From positions 41,140,753-41,204,752 of the forward strand of contig OW028575.1 of the NCBI GenBank assembly GCA_932294295.1: a stretch of 64,000 nt of DNA. The letters run 5' to 3'. This document shows positions 53,401 through 61,194 of this stretch, piece by piece (position 1 is the first letter of the stretch; the number at the start of each line of letters is the position of its first letter). The position numbers and the translations under genes were made by a program. This stretch comes from Alitta virens (Eukaryota; Annelida; Polychaeta; Phyllodocida; Nereididae). The notes below the pieces were generated by a model. That model saw nothing but the letters and a program-made list of their open reading frames with translations. It was not told the DNA's origin and did not search any database.

Positions 53401-56400
53401 GATAGATATAAACCTTGGTAAATGTTAGTAATTAATCTAATATATTGTAAATATGTACTTTTAGATCCAGTTTTGAGTAGCCAGTTATGACAGCTTTGTA
53501 TAGTTTCAATTTGACGGCGTTTTTAATTAAACTAACTATCCTGTGGCAAAAGATATACCTGGCATGCAGGAGCTGACAGGTTATACACAATATTTAACAC
53601 CGACCTGAATAATTTACACCCTGGAATTTCATTCCTTCCAACTGAGACCAAAACTTGTAGGAATCCGGCAAATCAGCTAAGTGACTTACCTGGCGAACGA
53701 CCACCAACTTTGCACAAGCAAGCGAGTGGCCTCTCCAAACAATGTTATTACTCCTGGAAGAGCCAGTCTGATTGCTTTACTTACATCCCATGTCACCCTG
53801 AAATGCCGTGAGCGCCGGGTCCAGAGTGAAATAATCTCATTGTGCCATGATGATTTATTCATCTCTCATGTCCATCTTAAATGGTGGCCCGAGAATGTCA
53901 GGACAAAGGAATTGTGATTCACTGAGTGGCCAGTGGGCAGTAGTGGACATGCACAGATGCACTGCTGCTGCTGCTGGGGGGGGGGGGGGAGAGGGGTTGG
54001 GGCATGTGTCTATGTGGCCAGTCAAAAACTACATCGGAGCACATTGGAGCACGCTGGACCACATCGGACATAGGCAGTGGAGGGAATTATGCCAGACTAA
54101 TTCAATAGGAGATGAGGGATGAGTTGCCAGGGGAAACGGGGTTAGACTGGTGATGTGACAGGGGTGCTGGCCCCGGCCTGTCTCCTGGTGGGGTGGCGAG
54201 GGGCGGCGAGGGGCTGGTGGAGAGAGGGGGGTGGGACACGGGGGGCAGGGCCCCTCTACCCTCAGGCCTCCCTGGAACAAGTTTATCCACGGCCTGCTTA
54301 CTGCTCTATTCCCTGGTAATTATGAAATAAGTGGGCAGCGGGATTATTGGATGAGAGGCCATTCTCTGCCCTTGCACCCCCCACCCCCTACATACCCCAA
54401 AGGCAAGAATTAGATTCCCCCCTAAACAAGCACTTACGCCACCTAGCGTCGCCCAGGACACTAGCCTTTGATGAGCACACCGTCTCACAGAGGTCGCTGC
54501 GACTTACGTCCACAGTAAAATCTTTGTTGAACAGACGGACAGAGGAACGCACAGATTATCAGGCCTGATAGTTGAGTATTGGGTATTTTATGAAACCTAA
54601 TCTGGGTCTTCAACCCTATCAAAGCAGGTCATGGGGTCGATCTTTGAATGGTTTATAGAAGTGGAGAAGAATGTCTGTATGTCTTTAATCTTAATGTTAG
54701 CTGTGTCTGAAGTTTGGCCAGCTTATTTGACCAGCTGCCAGGCAGACTTAATGATGAGATGATAGGGTGTGGCGTGCACACCTTGTGATACATTTACCCA
54801 ATGAGTAGGGTGTTTTACTTGCCTCAGAATAGGATTACTTTGCCAAAGCAGGCGTCTTACTAGTGCTTATGAATTATTTCTTTTCCGTGGCAGGACATAT
54901 CTATACTAAGTGTCATCTTTCTTATTGGCCAGGACAGAACTGTTGCAAAGGACTGAACTGTTGCAAAGAATGTTTACCAATTTATATGTTCCTTTGGAGG
55001 GAGGGGGGGGGGGGGGTAGTCTGGCGGTTGTCTTTGTTATGGAACCACCCTTGCCTTGTGGTCAACGGACAATGACTGCAAATGACAGGTTAAGGTCAGG
55101 AGTGCCTAGGGGCCTATGTAATGCATGAGCATAGAGTGACTGCCTATCAATAGTGAATGATACGATTAGTAAAGAGAGGGCTTGCATCGCGGTGCCTGGT
55201 CTATCTTAGATCAGCATTAGCTACATCCGGGGCTATGCAAAGGTTGCCCTTAATACGCCTTATTGAATTTTTAACGGCTCCAAGCCCTCGGCCTGTGACG
55301 TTATTACATAATGGCGGGCGTTGGTAGATGGTCTAATGCGATTTCTGCCTGATACCCAATGATAAGAAGTGAATTTGGGGCCCGGGCGAAACCTGCAGTC
55401 AAAAGGTATTTGTCAGAGTGCCGGGTGCCAGATGTGATTTGCCTGGCATATTTTATGCGCTAATTCACTTTAGGTCTGCATTTCCTCAGCCCCAGCTAAG
55501 CCCTGCTCAGCCCAGCTCTGGCCATGCTAAATTGATGCACTGCGGAATTTGCCTCACTCCGCTTATTAGTCTGACTGAAACTGCGCCTGACACTCATTTT
55601 GAATGATGAAACAAAGTGGCTGGAGTGATGCTAGGCGCTGCTTCACACTCGCCCCCCCCCCCTCTTGCACCACAAGATGTCACGCTTGCTTTGGCCAGAT
55701 TCCGCATGTATATACACAGTCGCATTATGCACCCTTGAGTAACTCCAAAGACCCTATATACTGTCTTTGGTAACTCCCACGCAATTCTCACTCTGAAAAA
55801 AAAGGTGAGATTTATCAATAGGTTATCGTGAAAATGGAAAGATCATCGTTTAGAACGTGACATGCCTGAGTAAACTTTATTTCAGAAGATGCATGCCTGC
55901 GGTAGTCTCATTATAAGTCCCAGTAAGGTAATTTAGCTGGTCAGCCTAAGTTGGATGGCTGTTTTATCCTTCGTCTCATTGCCATGGTCTCTGCCTGTCC
56001 TAATTAGCCCAACTGGTGCAGAAATACAGGACGTAAAGCCCTAATCACACACACTCACTTTACCCTCACTGATAATATAACCTCCGTGTAATTTGTGTAT
56101 GCCTGATGCTTTGGAGTAATGCAGAAGTTCGACTTCACTCCTGTAACCTCTATTGTATACAACAGACACAGGATGGTTATACACTGTCCTTTAGGGTGCC
56201 TACTTGGTTTGTCAAATGGGTGAGGGTTGGAACCCCTAATGTACCATGAAAGCACTGAGCAGTTGTAGTAGTGTAGATTACTGGCATTGCTGGTTTCTTT
56301 CGTTGAATGCTTTGCTGTTCAGGATGTTGAGAAATGCTCATCACCGAACAGGTGCACTGACAAGTTCCTGCAATCTGACAGCGACAAAAGTGTAGGTCAC

Positions 56401-59400
56401 AATGCTCTCCGAATTTGACAGCACTTAAGGTTTGTGTTAATTTGAGGTGCAGTTGTTGCCAATAAGCAGGGGTGTTAACAGGAAACACTAATTTCATGTT
56501 CTTTGTCTGGGGTGACGGGGCACTTGGCCCAAGCAGATTGGCCAATTGGGGCCCATAAGAATATTGGTCAGTCGGCTTAGGGGTTTAGGCCCTCATCAGG
56601 CCGGTTGTGTGGGGAAGGCACAGACTCATCAGGTGCGGATGAAGATGCTGAGAGGGCTGGCTAATGCTGCTGCTGCTGCTGCAAGTCCATAACTGGGGAT
56701 AAATTGATGAAAATGCCAATAAACAGAGGAGTAACAGGGCTGCAAGCTGATTAGGTCCCAGCAATTATCCCCTGGCCAACGTCTTAACAGAGAGTGAACA
56801 CATCCCCCTACTTTTTGCCTCCGCATCTCTTTTGCTGCAGCATCTTATGGTGTTGAGAGGCTTGGGCTGATTCCTGCCACCAATCCCATCCACCAACCCC
56901 CAACCACCAATCCCTGCCGCCACCTAATTGGGCAGAGGATGTCATGCACTAATATGGCCAGGCATAATCCTCTTAAACTGCAAAATATGTCATATTGCAG
57001 TGGGGCCTGATTAGATTGGGCCAGCAAATAGCAGGGATTGCCGACTTCAATTCCTGGGGTAAATACCTTTAATTTCATTTAGCCCATCCCCTGCTTTCCT
57101 CCGCCTGCCTCTGTCTCCATCTGATGGGGGTTTGGGGAATGTCCCCGCGCACCAGGGGGTTGCATCTATCCCTCCGCTCATGAAATGATGTTTGCTTCTT
57201 CTCAAATGAGATAAAGCCATGCGCCCAGTCATACGCTACACCCTCCTGCATGATAATGCTCAATTGCTCTCTTTGTGCCTGCATGGCTGTCCGTCTGTCT
57301 TTCTTTGTCTATCTCTGCATCTGTTGCTTTATGGCATTTTAGAAATTTCCTATTCATATCGAATACAAGTTGATCCGAAATGACCGCTGTGTCTGCATTG
57401 AGAACATATTGGGCACATTGCATGTCGCGTCACTTACAAATCCGACCGCACCTGACTTACCATATTATGAGTGCATTTTAACGTAGTTTGTGACGGACCA
57501 GATTCATGAATAAACTGTTTGTGATGTCATAACATACAGACCTGTTGGTTGCAAATACTTCCTTGTTAGTTGCAAATACTTCCTTGTTAGTTGCAAATAC
57601 TTCCAAAGACACTTATTATACATGGTGAATGCATTGTTTTGATGTGTACCCAGTGCCATTGGTCTCAAAGTCAGTCAGCATTTGTGACCGGTTACCAGAG
57701 GCAGACATAATGATGGGATGATGAATCCAGCGTTCTGTGTCTATCGAATGTTTAGGGGGTATTTTACATTTCGTATTAAGTGCGATATTAGATTAAGATG
57801 TATCTCATAAGAAGCTATTGTTTGTTTCATTAATCTGTATCATTAGTTTACTCCCTATTCTGTCTCAGATTTTTGTCTGTCTTCTTTCTTGCTTTCCTTG
57901 TCTGACTTTCTGTACCACTTCCTCTCACGCCTCCTTATGACAGAGGCTGCTGCTCCATACTCTCCCAGCCATCGCTCCCATAAATCAAGCGCATGCGCAA
58001 TCATGATGGCCAATAACAAGTGATTATCCTAACAGACAATTAGTGGGCTCATTGTGCGCATGTTTTGTCTTTCCTATTGGATTACGCAATCATGGCACTT
58101 TAGCCTGACAAACTCATCAACACTGTATTGAATAAGGCAAATAAGAATTTATAGTGGGCTCAATCGGGTTGCCCAACTGATCTGTCATCATTAGGCACTT
58201 TTTATTGAGGATGGGCTGAAACAGCATCATCTAGTGGTCCTGAAGCTGCTACCTCATCCTCCTGGGTATAGGCCAAGTTGTCATGGCAACAAAGCGTTAA
58301 GTCTTCAACTAACTCGAATTTGAACTTCTTCCGGTGCATCTTGGGTTGATTCCATATAATGAACTTCATACCCTAGGTCAAGAGGTGCAAGGGTGTGAAT
58401 GTTTGGTAGTTTTATAGATGGTATATAATAACTTATTAAGCAAGTAATTCGCTAATTTTAGAGGAAATTTTATTTGCGAAAGGACAATATATGAAACCAG
58501 CTCAGTGGTAGTGCGCTGGGCTTCCAACCACTGGGTCTCGGGTTCAATTCCCGGTCGAGCCTATGTTGGATGGCTGTTTCATCCTTCGTCTCATTGCCAT
58601 GGTCCCTACCTGTCCTAACTAGCCCATCAGGTGCAGAAATACAGAACATAAAGCCCTAATCCACCACCACCACCACAATATATGAAACCAAGTACATGTG
58701 TGTACAGTTCTTTGGCTTCTGAGCATTATGGGTGTGGCATCATGTTGATATCCTGATATGTCAGTTGTTTGCCCAAAGACTGTCCTATTCAGTGTCCATT
58801 TCCCCCAAGGTAGGTATTAAAGAAGCAGTTTAAAGTCATTGGGCTTAAGTTATTATGTTGTGGCTGTGAGGCATTTCATCTGTGTTGTATCAGAGCACTC
58901 AATGAGGCAAGCTATGGACCAGTGTCTCGGTGAGGTGCACATGCTTTTTCCTGCAGGCTTCACTTTATTGTTCTTTTAATGTTGTTAGTGTTTTCTTTGC
59001 GTTTAAAGTCAAACATTTCTCCATTACAAATGGCTTACCTCTTGACTGGGGCCTGCAGCTGGCTGTGATGCATTTCTAACAGCCACTGAGATTAAGGCTG
59101 GAGTTTGTCACTCCGGCTGGCTTGGGCTCACTCTGGCCAGGCTATGAGCTCAAATTGAAGTTAAGGGAGCGACTGACAATGCACAGATTTCACCACATTG
59201 TCTTCTTTTGTCTTACTTATTGCTCAATTCCAATCCTCAATTCTTTCCCTTCCTCTTGATCCTGTTACTTTTCTCTAATTCTTTCTTCCAGCCATTTTCT
59301 TCTCCGCAGTTTCAAGCTCTTGTCATTTCCCTGCAATTGTTCATGGTTATTGTTTATCAATTTGGCCTGATTGCTTTTGACCGTGGTTCATCATTTCCTT

Positions 59401-60907
59401 ACATAGTTACTGACCTCTTTTTTTTTTTTTATTGATTCCTCATTTTTTATCAGCTAGAGTTACCAGTTCAATGCCATGGTCTGTTTTCCTTTTGTTAAAT
59501 TTTTTGGGGTTACCTTGACTAACATGCATCAATTTGCAGTTATCATTTCGTCTTTGACTTCTTAATGATAAAGAGGCAAAATTTCCTGCAAAAAAAAAAG
59601 ATAGATGTATGTTATGTTAAGTTTTATTTTGAGTCGTATTTAATCATACAAGTTGTGAAACTTCTGCACCACTATTCACAAATATAAAATATAAATATAA
59701 TTGAAATGTTCATTAGTTTGTAGGAGTAAAATGTCTTGGACTGCTTTGCCGATGGATGTTGATGATATTGGTAATCCATTGTGTTGTCAAGAGATAAATA
59801 TATATATATAGCTTTTATTGACACTTTTTCATATCAGAAAAGATACATATGTCACATATCTACTCACTACGTCTATCTAAAACTACATCTACAAAAATAT
59901 GATATACAAGTTCTCATTATTTTATACATAATATACGGCTTAACGTTCAAGGTCCCAGTTGCCATAATTTGATGTTTTCTGGGCAGAGTCCTGCTCTTAG
60001 ACATTCAGTATTAAAGCGAAATAATATATAAGTACAGATAGCACAACACACAACAGACTAACAAACAAAAAATGAATTTGATGATGGTTTGTGACTTCCC
60101 TGTAAATGTGTCTGATCATCATTTATAATTTTCTTTGAATTTTTAGTTTATCGACTGGACATTCACAAACAGGCATATTGTAATTTTATTTTTAAATCGA
60201 ACTCTAATGAGATTGAAGTGTGTGATATTTATGGATGTTTTGTTGATCAAGTAACTCATAATTACACTGAGGCAGGAGGATGACCCAACAATATAGCCAA
60301 CATTCATATGGTCCACTTAGAAAAATCCTATGGCCAAATGTGCCACGTGCGTTTTCCATGCGTTTGGTTACCCGCATAGAAAACGCATGGTTTTTGGCCT
60401 CATTATAATTAGCTAAAAACCATGCGTTTTCCATGCTTTTATCCTTCTCATGGAAAACGCACATGGCGCATTTGGCCATGTATGCTTTAAGTGTAGTGGG
60501 ATTTTTCTAAGCGGACCATATGAATGTTGGCTATTTTGTTGGGTCATCCTCCTGCCTCAGTGTACAATGCTTCATTCTAGCTGTTTCAGGAGTGAATCAG
60601 AAAATAGTTATTTCACGCTGTAATCACCTGTGCGATAATCCTGAAACTCATAACAACAGAGAATATTCAATATGGACCATCTTTTAAGCTGCTGCATTGA
60701 ATTCATTTTCACCTCAACCTTATAACAAAAATGTGGCAGAATCCTGTTCAAAATCCTATTCAGCCAATCCGTTAATTGAATGAGGGATGCCGTTCTTGAT
60801 CGAGGGGATTCTTTGTGGATTTAATATGTGGATTTATTTGTTGTTGCAGGTGGATGTGGATTTCTTTGGCCGAACTGTTATTAAGGAAAACAAGGCGAGC
60901 TGCAAAG
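17496..60907 (+). CDS. CHTF18: CHTF18 (CTF18) alternative clamp loader large subunit, 23 exons seen, 3' end outside window
   Basis: Exons: 17496-17559, 19215-19490, 19899-20015, 20100-20227, 20398-20478, 20808-20857, 20944-21034, 21322-21602, 22197-22320, 22760-22872, 23009-23102, 23272-23370, 23456-23583, 23712-23810, 23936-24047, 24570-24740, 25202-25351, 25442-25572, 27591-27675, 29661-29713, 30813-30921, 31372-31383, 60850-60907. All are in phase, about 875 residues so far against about 975 in human. CTF18 forms an RFC-like loader with RFC2-5, DCC1 and CTF8; it handles PCNA and supports leading-strand synthesis and cohesion. Seen: acidic N-terminus with a Lys-rich stretch; LWVEKYSPRQYTDLLSDE about 252-269; Walker A GPPGLGKTT about 336-344; NASDDR; Walker B LVIDEIDGAP about 394-403; RPIICICND; EKTDNDIRSCLN sensor region about 490; LPVAFHLVF; LTYAAKQLIARE; and DFFGRTVI in exon 23, which matches the human C-terminal KDFFGRVVV. 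An in-frame TAA 21 bases upstream supports the start. The expected final motif around VWFRFNEG is not in the window. Confidence 0.95.
17560..19214 (+). other. CHTF18 intron 1
   Basis: AT-rich intron. It holds a GC-richer repeat-like segment at about 18080-18240, a (TA)n-like stretch near 18050, a 24-base exact tandem duplication (CCTGTGTTTTCAAATTCAG twice) at about 18467-18510, and a T run just before exon 2. Open frames across 18924-19196 overlap exon 2 in other frames or lie in the intron and are not coding. Confidence 0.7.
20542..20745. mobile_element. Short inverted-repeat DNA element rich in GGTTGTCCG motifs
   Basis: Ends are CAGTTTTCAAAATAAGG and CCTTATTTCGAAACACTG, i.e. imperfect terminal inverted repeats starting CAGT. 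The 204-base body contains about eight copies of GGTTGTCCG or its complement CGGACAACC, giving many internal hairpins. It lies in CHTF18 intron 5. No coding potential; a non-autonomous element. Superfamily not assigned because no target duplication was clear. Confidence 0.65.
21990..22006. repeat. Poly-C run
   Basis: Seventeen C bases followed by CT-rich sequence and an A run in CHTF18 intron 8. Confidence 0.85.
25573..29660 (+). other. CHTF18 introns 18 and 19 with small exon 19 between
   Basis: Apart from exon 19 (27591-27675) this stretch is noncoding and mostly AT-rich. A palindromic CRE word, TGACGTCA, lies at 26541-26548. Nothing else could be assigned; the open frames at 26441-26629, 27370-27590 and the minus strand at 28500-29096 show no family features. 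Confidence 0.6.
29714..30310 (+). promoter_or_regulatory. Candidate regulatory block in CHTF18 intron 20
   Basis: GC-balanced, low-repeat sequence right after exon 20, with homeodomain-type words (ATTAATGACC near 29850, CTAATAG near 29884) and the left copy of the 60-base inverted repeat. It differs in texture from the AT-rich introns around it. No alignment was possible, so enhancer function is a guess. Confidence 0.3.
29983..30042 (+). repeat. Left copy of 60-base perfect inverted repeat
   Basis: Begins GAGGGTCGGCCAGATTGACA and ends GATACATGCTGATGGC. All 60 bases are the exact reverse complement of 31899-31958; flanking bases do not match. It is complex, non-simple sequence, so this is not a microsatellite effect. 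CHTF18 exons 21 and 22 lie between the two copies. Confidence 0.95.
30934..30993 (+). repeat. 30-base exact tandem duplication
   Basis: The 30-base unit beginning CTTGTTTATCATTTGCTACA is present twice, starting 13 bases after the exon 21 boundary in intron 21. Confidence 0.9.
31372..31383 (+). CDS. CHTF18: CHTF18 exon 22, a 12-nt microexon
   Basis: AGAGTTCGGAAG is flanked by a pyrimidine-rich tract ending TGCAG and by GTGAGA, both good splice sites. It is phase 0 on both sides and encodes Arg-Val-Arg-Lys between exon 21 (ending QQGEK) and exon 23 (starting VDVDFFGR). A basic spacer just before DFFGR fits the family, where human has EQPEKDFFGR. Because it is short and in phase, it could be included or skipped without changing frame. 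Identification rests on splice signals only; a chance match cannot be excluded without RNA data. Confidence 0.6.
31899..31958 (-). repeat. Right copy of 60-base perfect inverted repeat
   Basis: Exact reverse complement of 29983-30042, 515 bases after the CHTF18 microexon. See the left copy. Confidence 0.95.
32093..32345. promoter_or_regulatory. Cluster of TGACR / YGTCA half-sites with a full CRE
   Basis: Between 32115 and 32205 there are at least seven TGAC or GTCA words (CGTCACA, GTGTCAT, TATGACGC, GTGTCATG, GTGACATA, TGTGACAC), and at 32332-32339 the perfect palindromic CRE TGACGTCA. Such words can bind CREB/ATF, Meis/TGIF or nuclear-receptor type factors; which, if any, is unknown. Confidence 0.3.
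33380..33850. repeat. Possible retroelement remnant
   Basis: An AT-rich stretch starting AAGAATAAAATTTATTTAAA with internal near-duplications (GGATGATTGTAAC / GGATGATTAACATG, and AACCATACGTAAATGGCTAG twice). The wording around CATTCCATAACTTAGCACC resembles noncoding ends of invertebrate retroelements. No open frame remains. Confidence 0.3.
34300..34710. promoter_or_regulatory. Candidate regulatory block with TAATTA sites
   Basis: GC-balanced, low-repeat sequence with TAATTA at 34328-34333 and 34420-34425, a CCATAAATCA word (Hox/Cdx-like) near 34452, and GGGGCCTAATGCAATT near 34480. Open frames occur on both strands but show no domain. Proposed as an enhancer-like block; conservation untested. 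Confidence 0.3.
35227..36369. mobile_element. Non-autonomous DNA transposon with TTAA target duplication
   Basis: The element begins AGGGGAACTAA and ends TTAGTTCCCCT, flanked on both sides by TTAA (35223-35226 and 36370-36373). TTAA duplications are the mark of piggyBac and Kolobok transposons. The 1,143-base body has no transposase. A GATAGATAG-bearing, AT-rich repeat at about 35634-36085 looks inserted within it. The outer parts are GC-balanced and carry a CRE, TGACGTCA, at 35412-35419. Confidence 0.75.
37190..37790. promoter_or_regulatory. Candidate regulatory block in giant intron
   Basis: A long GC-balanced, low-repeat block. Open frames overlap on both strands (37211-37477 and 37456-37734 minus, 37480-37749 plus), which suggests lack of stops through composition rather than a gene. 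It contains AATTGCATGAATTG near 37350 and CCAAGTGG, an NK-type site, at 37731-37738. Confidence 0.3.
38501..38830 (+). repeat. tRNA-derived SINE, family B, near full length
   Basis: Starts GAGCAGCTGGGTGGCCTAAT, with A-box-like GTGGCCTAATGGTTAAGG and B-box-like AGGTTTGATCCC. The central domain carries GTCGATCGCATGAGACGTTA and the 3' part CTGCCTCTGGCAGCTGGTCA. The head and central domain are shared with family A, the 3' tail is not. Confidence 0.8.
41157..41253. repeat. Short inverted repeat
   Basis: TTAGTTATATCCC...GTTAACTAACATTT at 41157-41187 is matched by its reverse complement at 41223-41252. A third, partial copy (AGTTAACTAACATTTTCGTT) follows at 41346. Probably a remnant foldback element. 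Confidence 0.7.
41990..42230. promoter_or_regulatory. Candidate regulatory block containing a CTG repeat
   Basis: GC-balanced block with a pure CTG run of eight units at about 42077-42100 and ATTA words on both sides (CATTAATGAGC, TTAATCTAATC). The poly-Ala frame read through it is not supported as a gene. Confidence 0.3.
42555..42893 (+). repeat. Dispersed repeat, copy 1
   Basis: Shares a series of blocks with 47178-47465: ACTGAGCAGCCC, ACATAAGTCTTT, GCTTCAGCCAATCACA, CAGCCAGTAGAATTGCA, GTCGTAGCCACCTGGTGGAA and CTTCCGTGAAAATC. No coding frame. The two copies lie 4.6 kb apart in the same orientation. Confidence 0.8.
43577..43745 (+). repeat. Minisatellite, about four units of 45-50 bases
   Basis: Four near copies of a unit with TTTCTAAATTTTGAAGTGGT and CTTAATTGTAAAAAAA, differing mainly in A-run length. 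Confidence 0.85.
44560..44745 (+). repeat. SINE family B, 5'-truncated
   Basis: Contains GTCGATCGCATGAAACGTTA, CTTGAACTCGGT and CTGCCTCTGGCAGCTGGTC, matching 38630-38780, but no tRNA-like head. Confidence 0.75.
44880..45240. promoter_or_regulatory. Candidate regulatory block with an ATTGG cluster
   Basis: Seven ATTGG words (44904, 44931, 44970, 44981, 44991, 44997, 45016) and one CCAAT (45024) fall within 125 bases, all in low-repeat sequence, preceded by a C run and followed by a GC-rich part. ATTGG is the complement of the CCAAT box bound by NF-Y. Confidence 0.35.
45268..45737 (+). repeat. SINE family A with a four-fold amplified tRNA-like head
   Basis: The 53-base unit carrying the B box (GGGTTCAATCCCAGG) and the A-box-like TAGTGGTAAAATG is repeated: ATG marks of the units fall at 45293, 45346, 45399 and 45452, exactly 53 apart. 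It is followed by a single body (GGATGTCGTTCGGATGAGAC) and an (ATCT)n tail at about 45708-45737. The fourth unit has a damaged B box (GGGTACAATCACGGG). Confidence 0.9.
45965..46210. mobile_element. Short inverted-repeat DNA element with 5-base target duplication
   Basis: Begins CAGGGTTCCCACAG and ends CTGTGGGAACCCCGCTG. Both sides are flanked by AGTTA (45960-45964 and 46211-46215). Internal words such as GTCATGGAAAAGTCATG are repeated and inverted. 246 bases, no transposase. Confidence 0.75.
46325..46420 (+). repeat. SINE family B 3' fragment
   Basis: GGTGTGGACTCCAAATC followed by CATTACGTCTGCCTCTGGCA, matching the 3' part of the family B copies. A similar scrap occurs at about 43010-43080. 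Confidence 0.65.
46530..46790. promoter_or_regulatory. Candidate regulatory block
   Basis: Low-repeat block with TAATTA at 46653-46658, GATTTATGATCC near 46690 and CCTTATTATTAGATTACAGA near 46741. Homeodomain-type words are dense, but no alignment is available. Confidence 0.3.
47178..47465 (+). repeat. Dispersed repeat, copy 2
   Basis: Second copy of the repeat at 42555-42893, with small deletions and substitutions. Confidence 0.8.
48069..49469. mobile_element. 1.4-kb DNA element with CACTGTA termini
   Basis: Starts CACTGTAAAAAG and ends CTACAGTG, each next to a TA dinucleotide (48067-48068 and 49470-49471). The interior has many CCGTAAA, TTTACAG and TACAGTA words, so the ends are repeated in both orientations. 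No transposase frame. CACTA-type or Tc1/mariner-type non-autonomous elements are both possible. Confidence 0.55.
49502..49831 (+). repeat. Dimeric SINE, family C, single 15-base target duplication
   Basis: Two head-to-tail monomers (about 49502-49662 and 49666-49831), each starting CACTCTGGGCTT, carrying a B box (GGGTTCGATTCCCGG or GGGTTCAATTCCTGG) and ending GGACGTAAAGCCCTAATCAC. The pair, not each monomer, is bounded by CCACCAGTTAATTGG (49487-49501 and 49832-49846). Both monomers lack the A box seen in the copy at 61466. Confidence 0.9.
49850..50200. promoter_or_regulatory. Candidate regulatory block
   Basis: Low-repeat, GC-balanced block with GATTAGGCCGAG near 49992, AATAGCCCGCAAATGCCCCG near 50075 and a short repeat of CCCGCAAAT. 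Regulatory role is inferred from texture only. Confidence 0.25.
51721..51965 (+). repeat. tRNA-derived SINE, family B, near full length, diverged
   Basis: Starts GAGATGAGTGGTCTAGTGGT (A box region), has a decayed B box (GGGTATAATTCC) and the central GGTCGCATGAGACGTTAAAT, then a shortened tail. Confidence 0.75.
51973..52280. mobile_element. MITE-like element, copy 1
   Basis: Ends ACAGTTAGTTTCAT and ATGAAACTTACTGT are inverted copies. The body shares GCGACCT, TGTACTTTTAGATC and TAGCCAG blocks with 53269-53544. No open frame. Confidence 0.75.
52480..53060. promoter_or_regulatory. Candidate regulatory block
   Basis: Low-repeat block with AATTAGGCC words at about 52505 and 53035, GGACAATTACAATTACTTAA near 52773, and GTTAATCCTATTA near 52985. 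A pyrimidine-rich (CTGTC)n-like stretch lies at 52920-52960. Confidence 0.3.
53269..53544. mobile_element. MITE-like element, copy 2
   Basis: Same start (ACAGTTAGTTTCATAAAAT) as copy 1; the right end is AAACTAACTATCCTGT. About 1.3 kb downstream in the same orientation. Confidence 0.75.
54720..54830 (-). repeat. SINE family B 3' fragment, minus strand
   Basis: Complement of the CTGGCAGCTGGTC tail and of the GGGTAAATGTATCACA part. A shorter scrap (CAGAGGCAGACATAATGATG) lies at about 57695-57725. Confidence 0.65.
55060..55600. promoter_or_regulatory. Candidate regulatory block
   Basis: Low-repeat, GC-balanced sequence; contains GACGTTATTACATAATGG near 55297 and CGCTAATTCACTTTAGG near 55458. 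Function is a guess. Confidence 0.25.
55948..56055 (+). repeat. SINE family C, 5'-truncated
   Basis: Begins at AGCCTAAGTTGGATGGCTGT and continues to GGACGTAAAGCCCTAATCAC, lacking the whole tRNA-like head. Confidence 0.85.
56580..57280. promoter_or_regulatory. Candidate regulatory block with short CTG run
   Basis: GC-balanced, low-repeat block with a five-unit TGC run at about 56667 and ATTAG words (CTGATTAGGTCC near 56749, CTGATTAGATTGG near 57007). An unrelated minus-strand frame just before it (56177-56545) has no family resemblance. Confidence 0.25.
57548..57604 (+). repeat. Three 21-base tandem units with an octamer-like word
   Basis: GTTGCAAATACTTCC is repeated three times at 21-base spacing. 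TTGCAAAT is the complement of ATTTGCAA, close to the POU octamer. Confidence 0.85.
58500..58674 (+). repeat. tRNA-derived SINE, family C, with 16-base target duplication
   Basis: A box region GCTCAGTGGTAGTGCG, B box GGGTTCAATTCCCGG, body TTGGATGGCTGTTTCATCC, tail CCACCACCACC. The duplication ACAATATATGAAACCA stands on both sides (58484-58499 and 58675-58690). Confidence 0.95.
60265..60562. mobile_element. Foldback MITE, likely Tc1/mariner type, TA target
   Basis: Begins CACTGAGGCAGGAGGATGAC and ends GTCATCCTCCTGCCTCAGTG; each end borders TA (60263-60264, 60563-60564). The arms pair over more than 100 bases including ATAGCCAACATTCATATGG. The centre repeats AAACGCATGG / CCATGCGTTTTCC. It lies 0.3 kb before CHTF18 exon 23. 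Confidence 0.85.
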
Positions 60908-61194
60908 GTGAGTTGGTTTCCTAATAAGATAAAACAGATTAATGTCTTCAGAGCCAATGAGTCTCCTTGAAGTTAATGCAGCCTAATCGAGTTAGTATTC
61001 AGATTTAATCTAAAGGCAGATTGTAACCTGTGGATTGTCTAGCATTAATTTCCCTCAGACTTTGGTGGTTTCAAACTGATAGAGCTCTTATTAAATATCC
61101 AAGATTAAGTTATTGTTTATTAGATATGGAAGATTAGTTGATGCATAAACATTGCGGAGTATTGGTGTTTCTGTAAAAGTAGGTATGCGGGTTC

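Larger units (their letters stand above)
31384..60849 (+). other. CHTF18 giant intron 22 (29,466 bases)
   Basis: This one intron is longer than the first 22 exons and 21 introns together. No gene was found on either strand. Mobile elements and SINEs listed separately take up part; the remainder alternates AT-rich stretches with GC-balanced blocks that look low in repeats and contain repeated homeodomain-type words. The blocks best visible are about 34230-34700, 37190-37790, 41990-42230, 44880-45240, 46530-46790, 49850-50200, 50750-51000, 52480-53060, 53660-53930, 55060-55600, 56580-57280 and 57930-58340. Confidence 0.75.

Noticed and set aside
54029..54290. Proline-rich minus-strand frames
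   Set aside because: They arise from a G-rich low-complexity stretch on the plus strand; no codon or domain evidence.
56177..56545. 122-codon open frame on the minus strand
   Set aside because: No domain or splice evidence, and it lies in intronic DNA. Kept only as a remote possibility.
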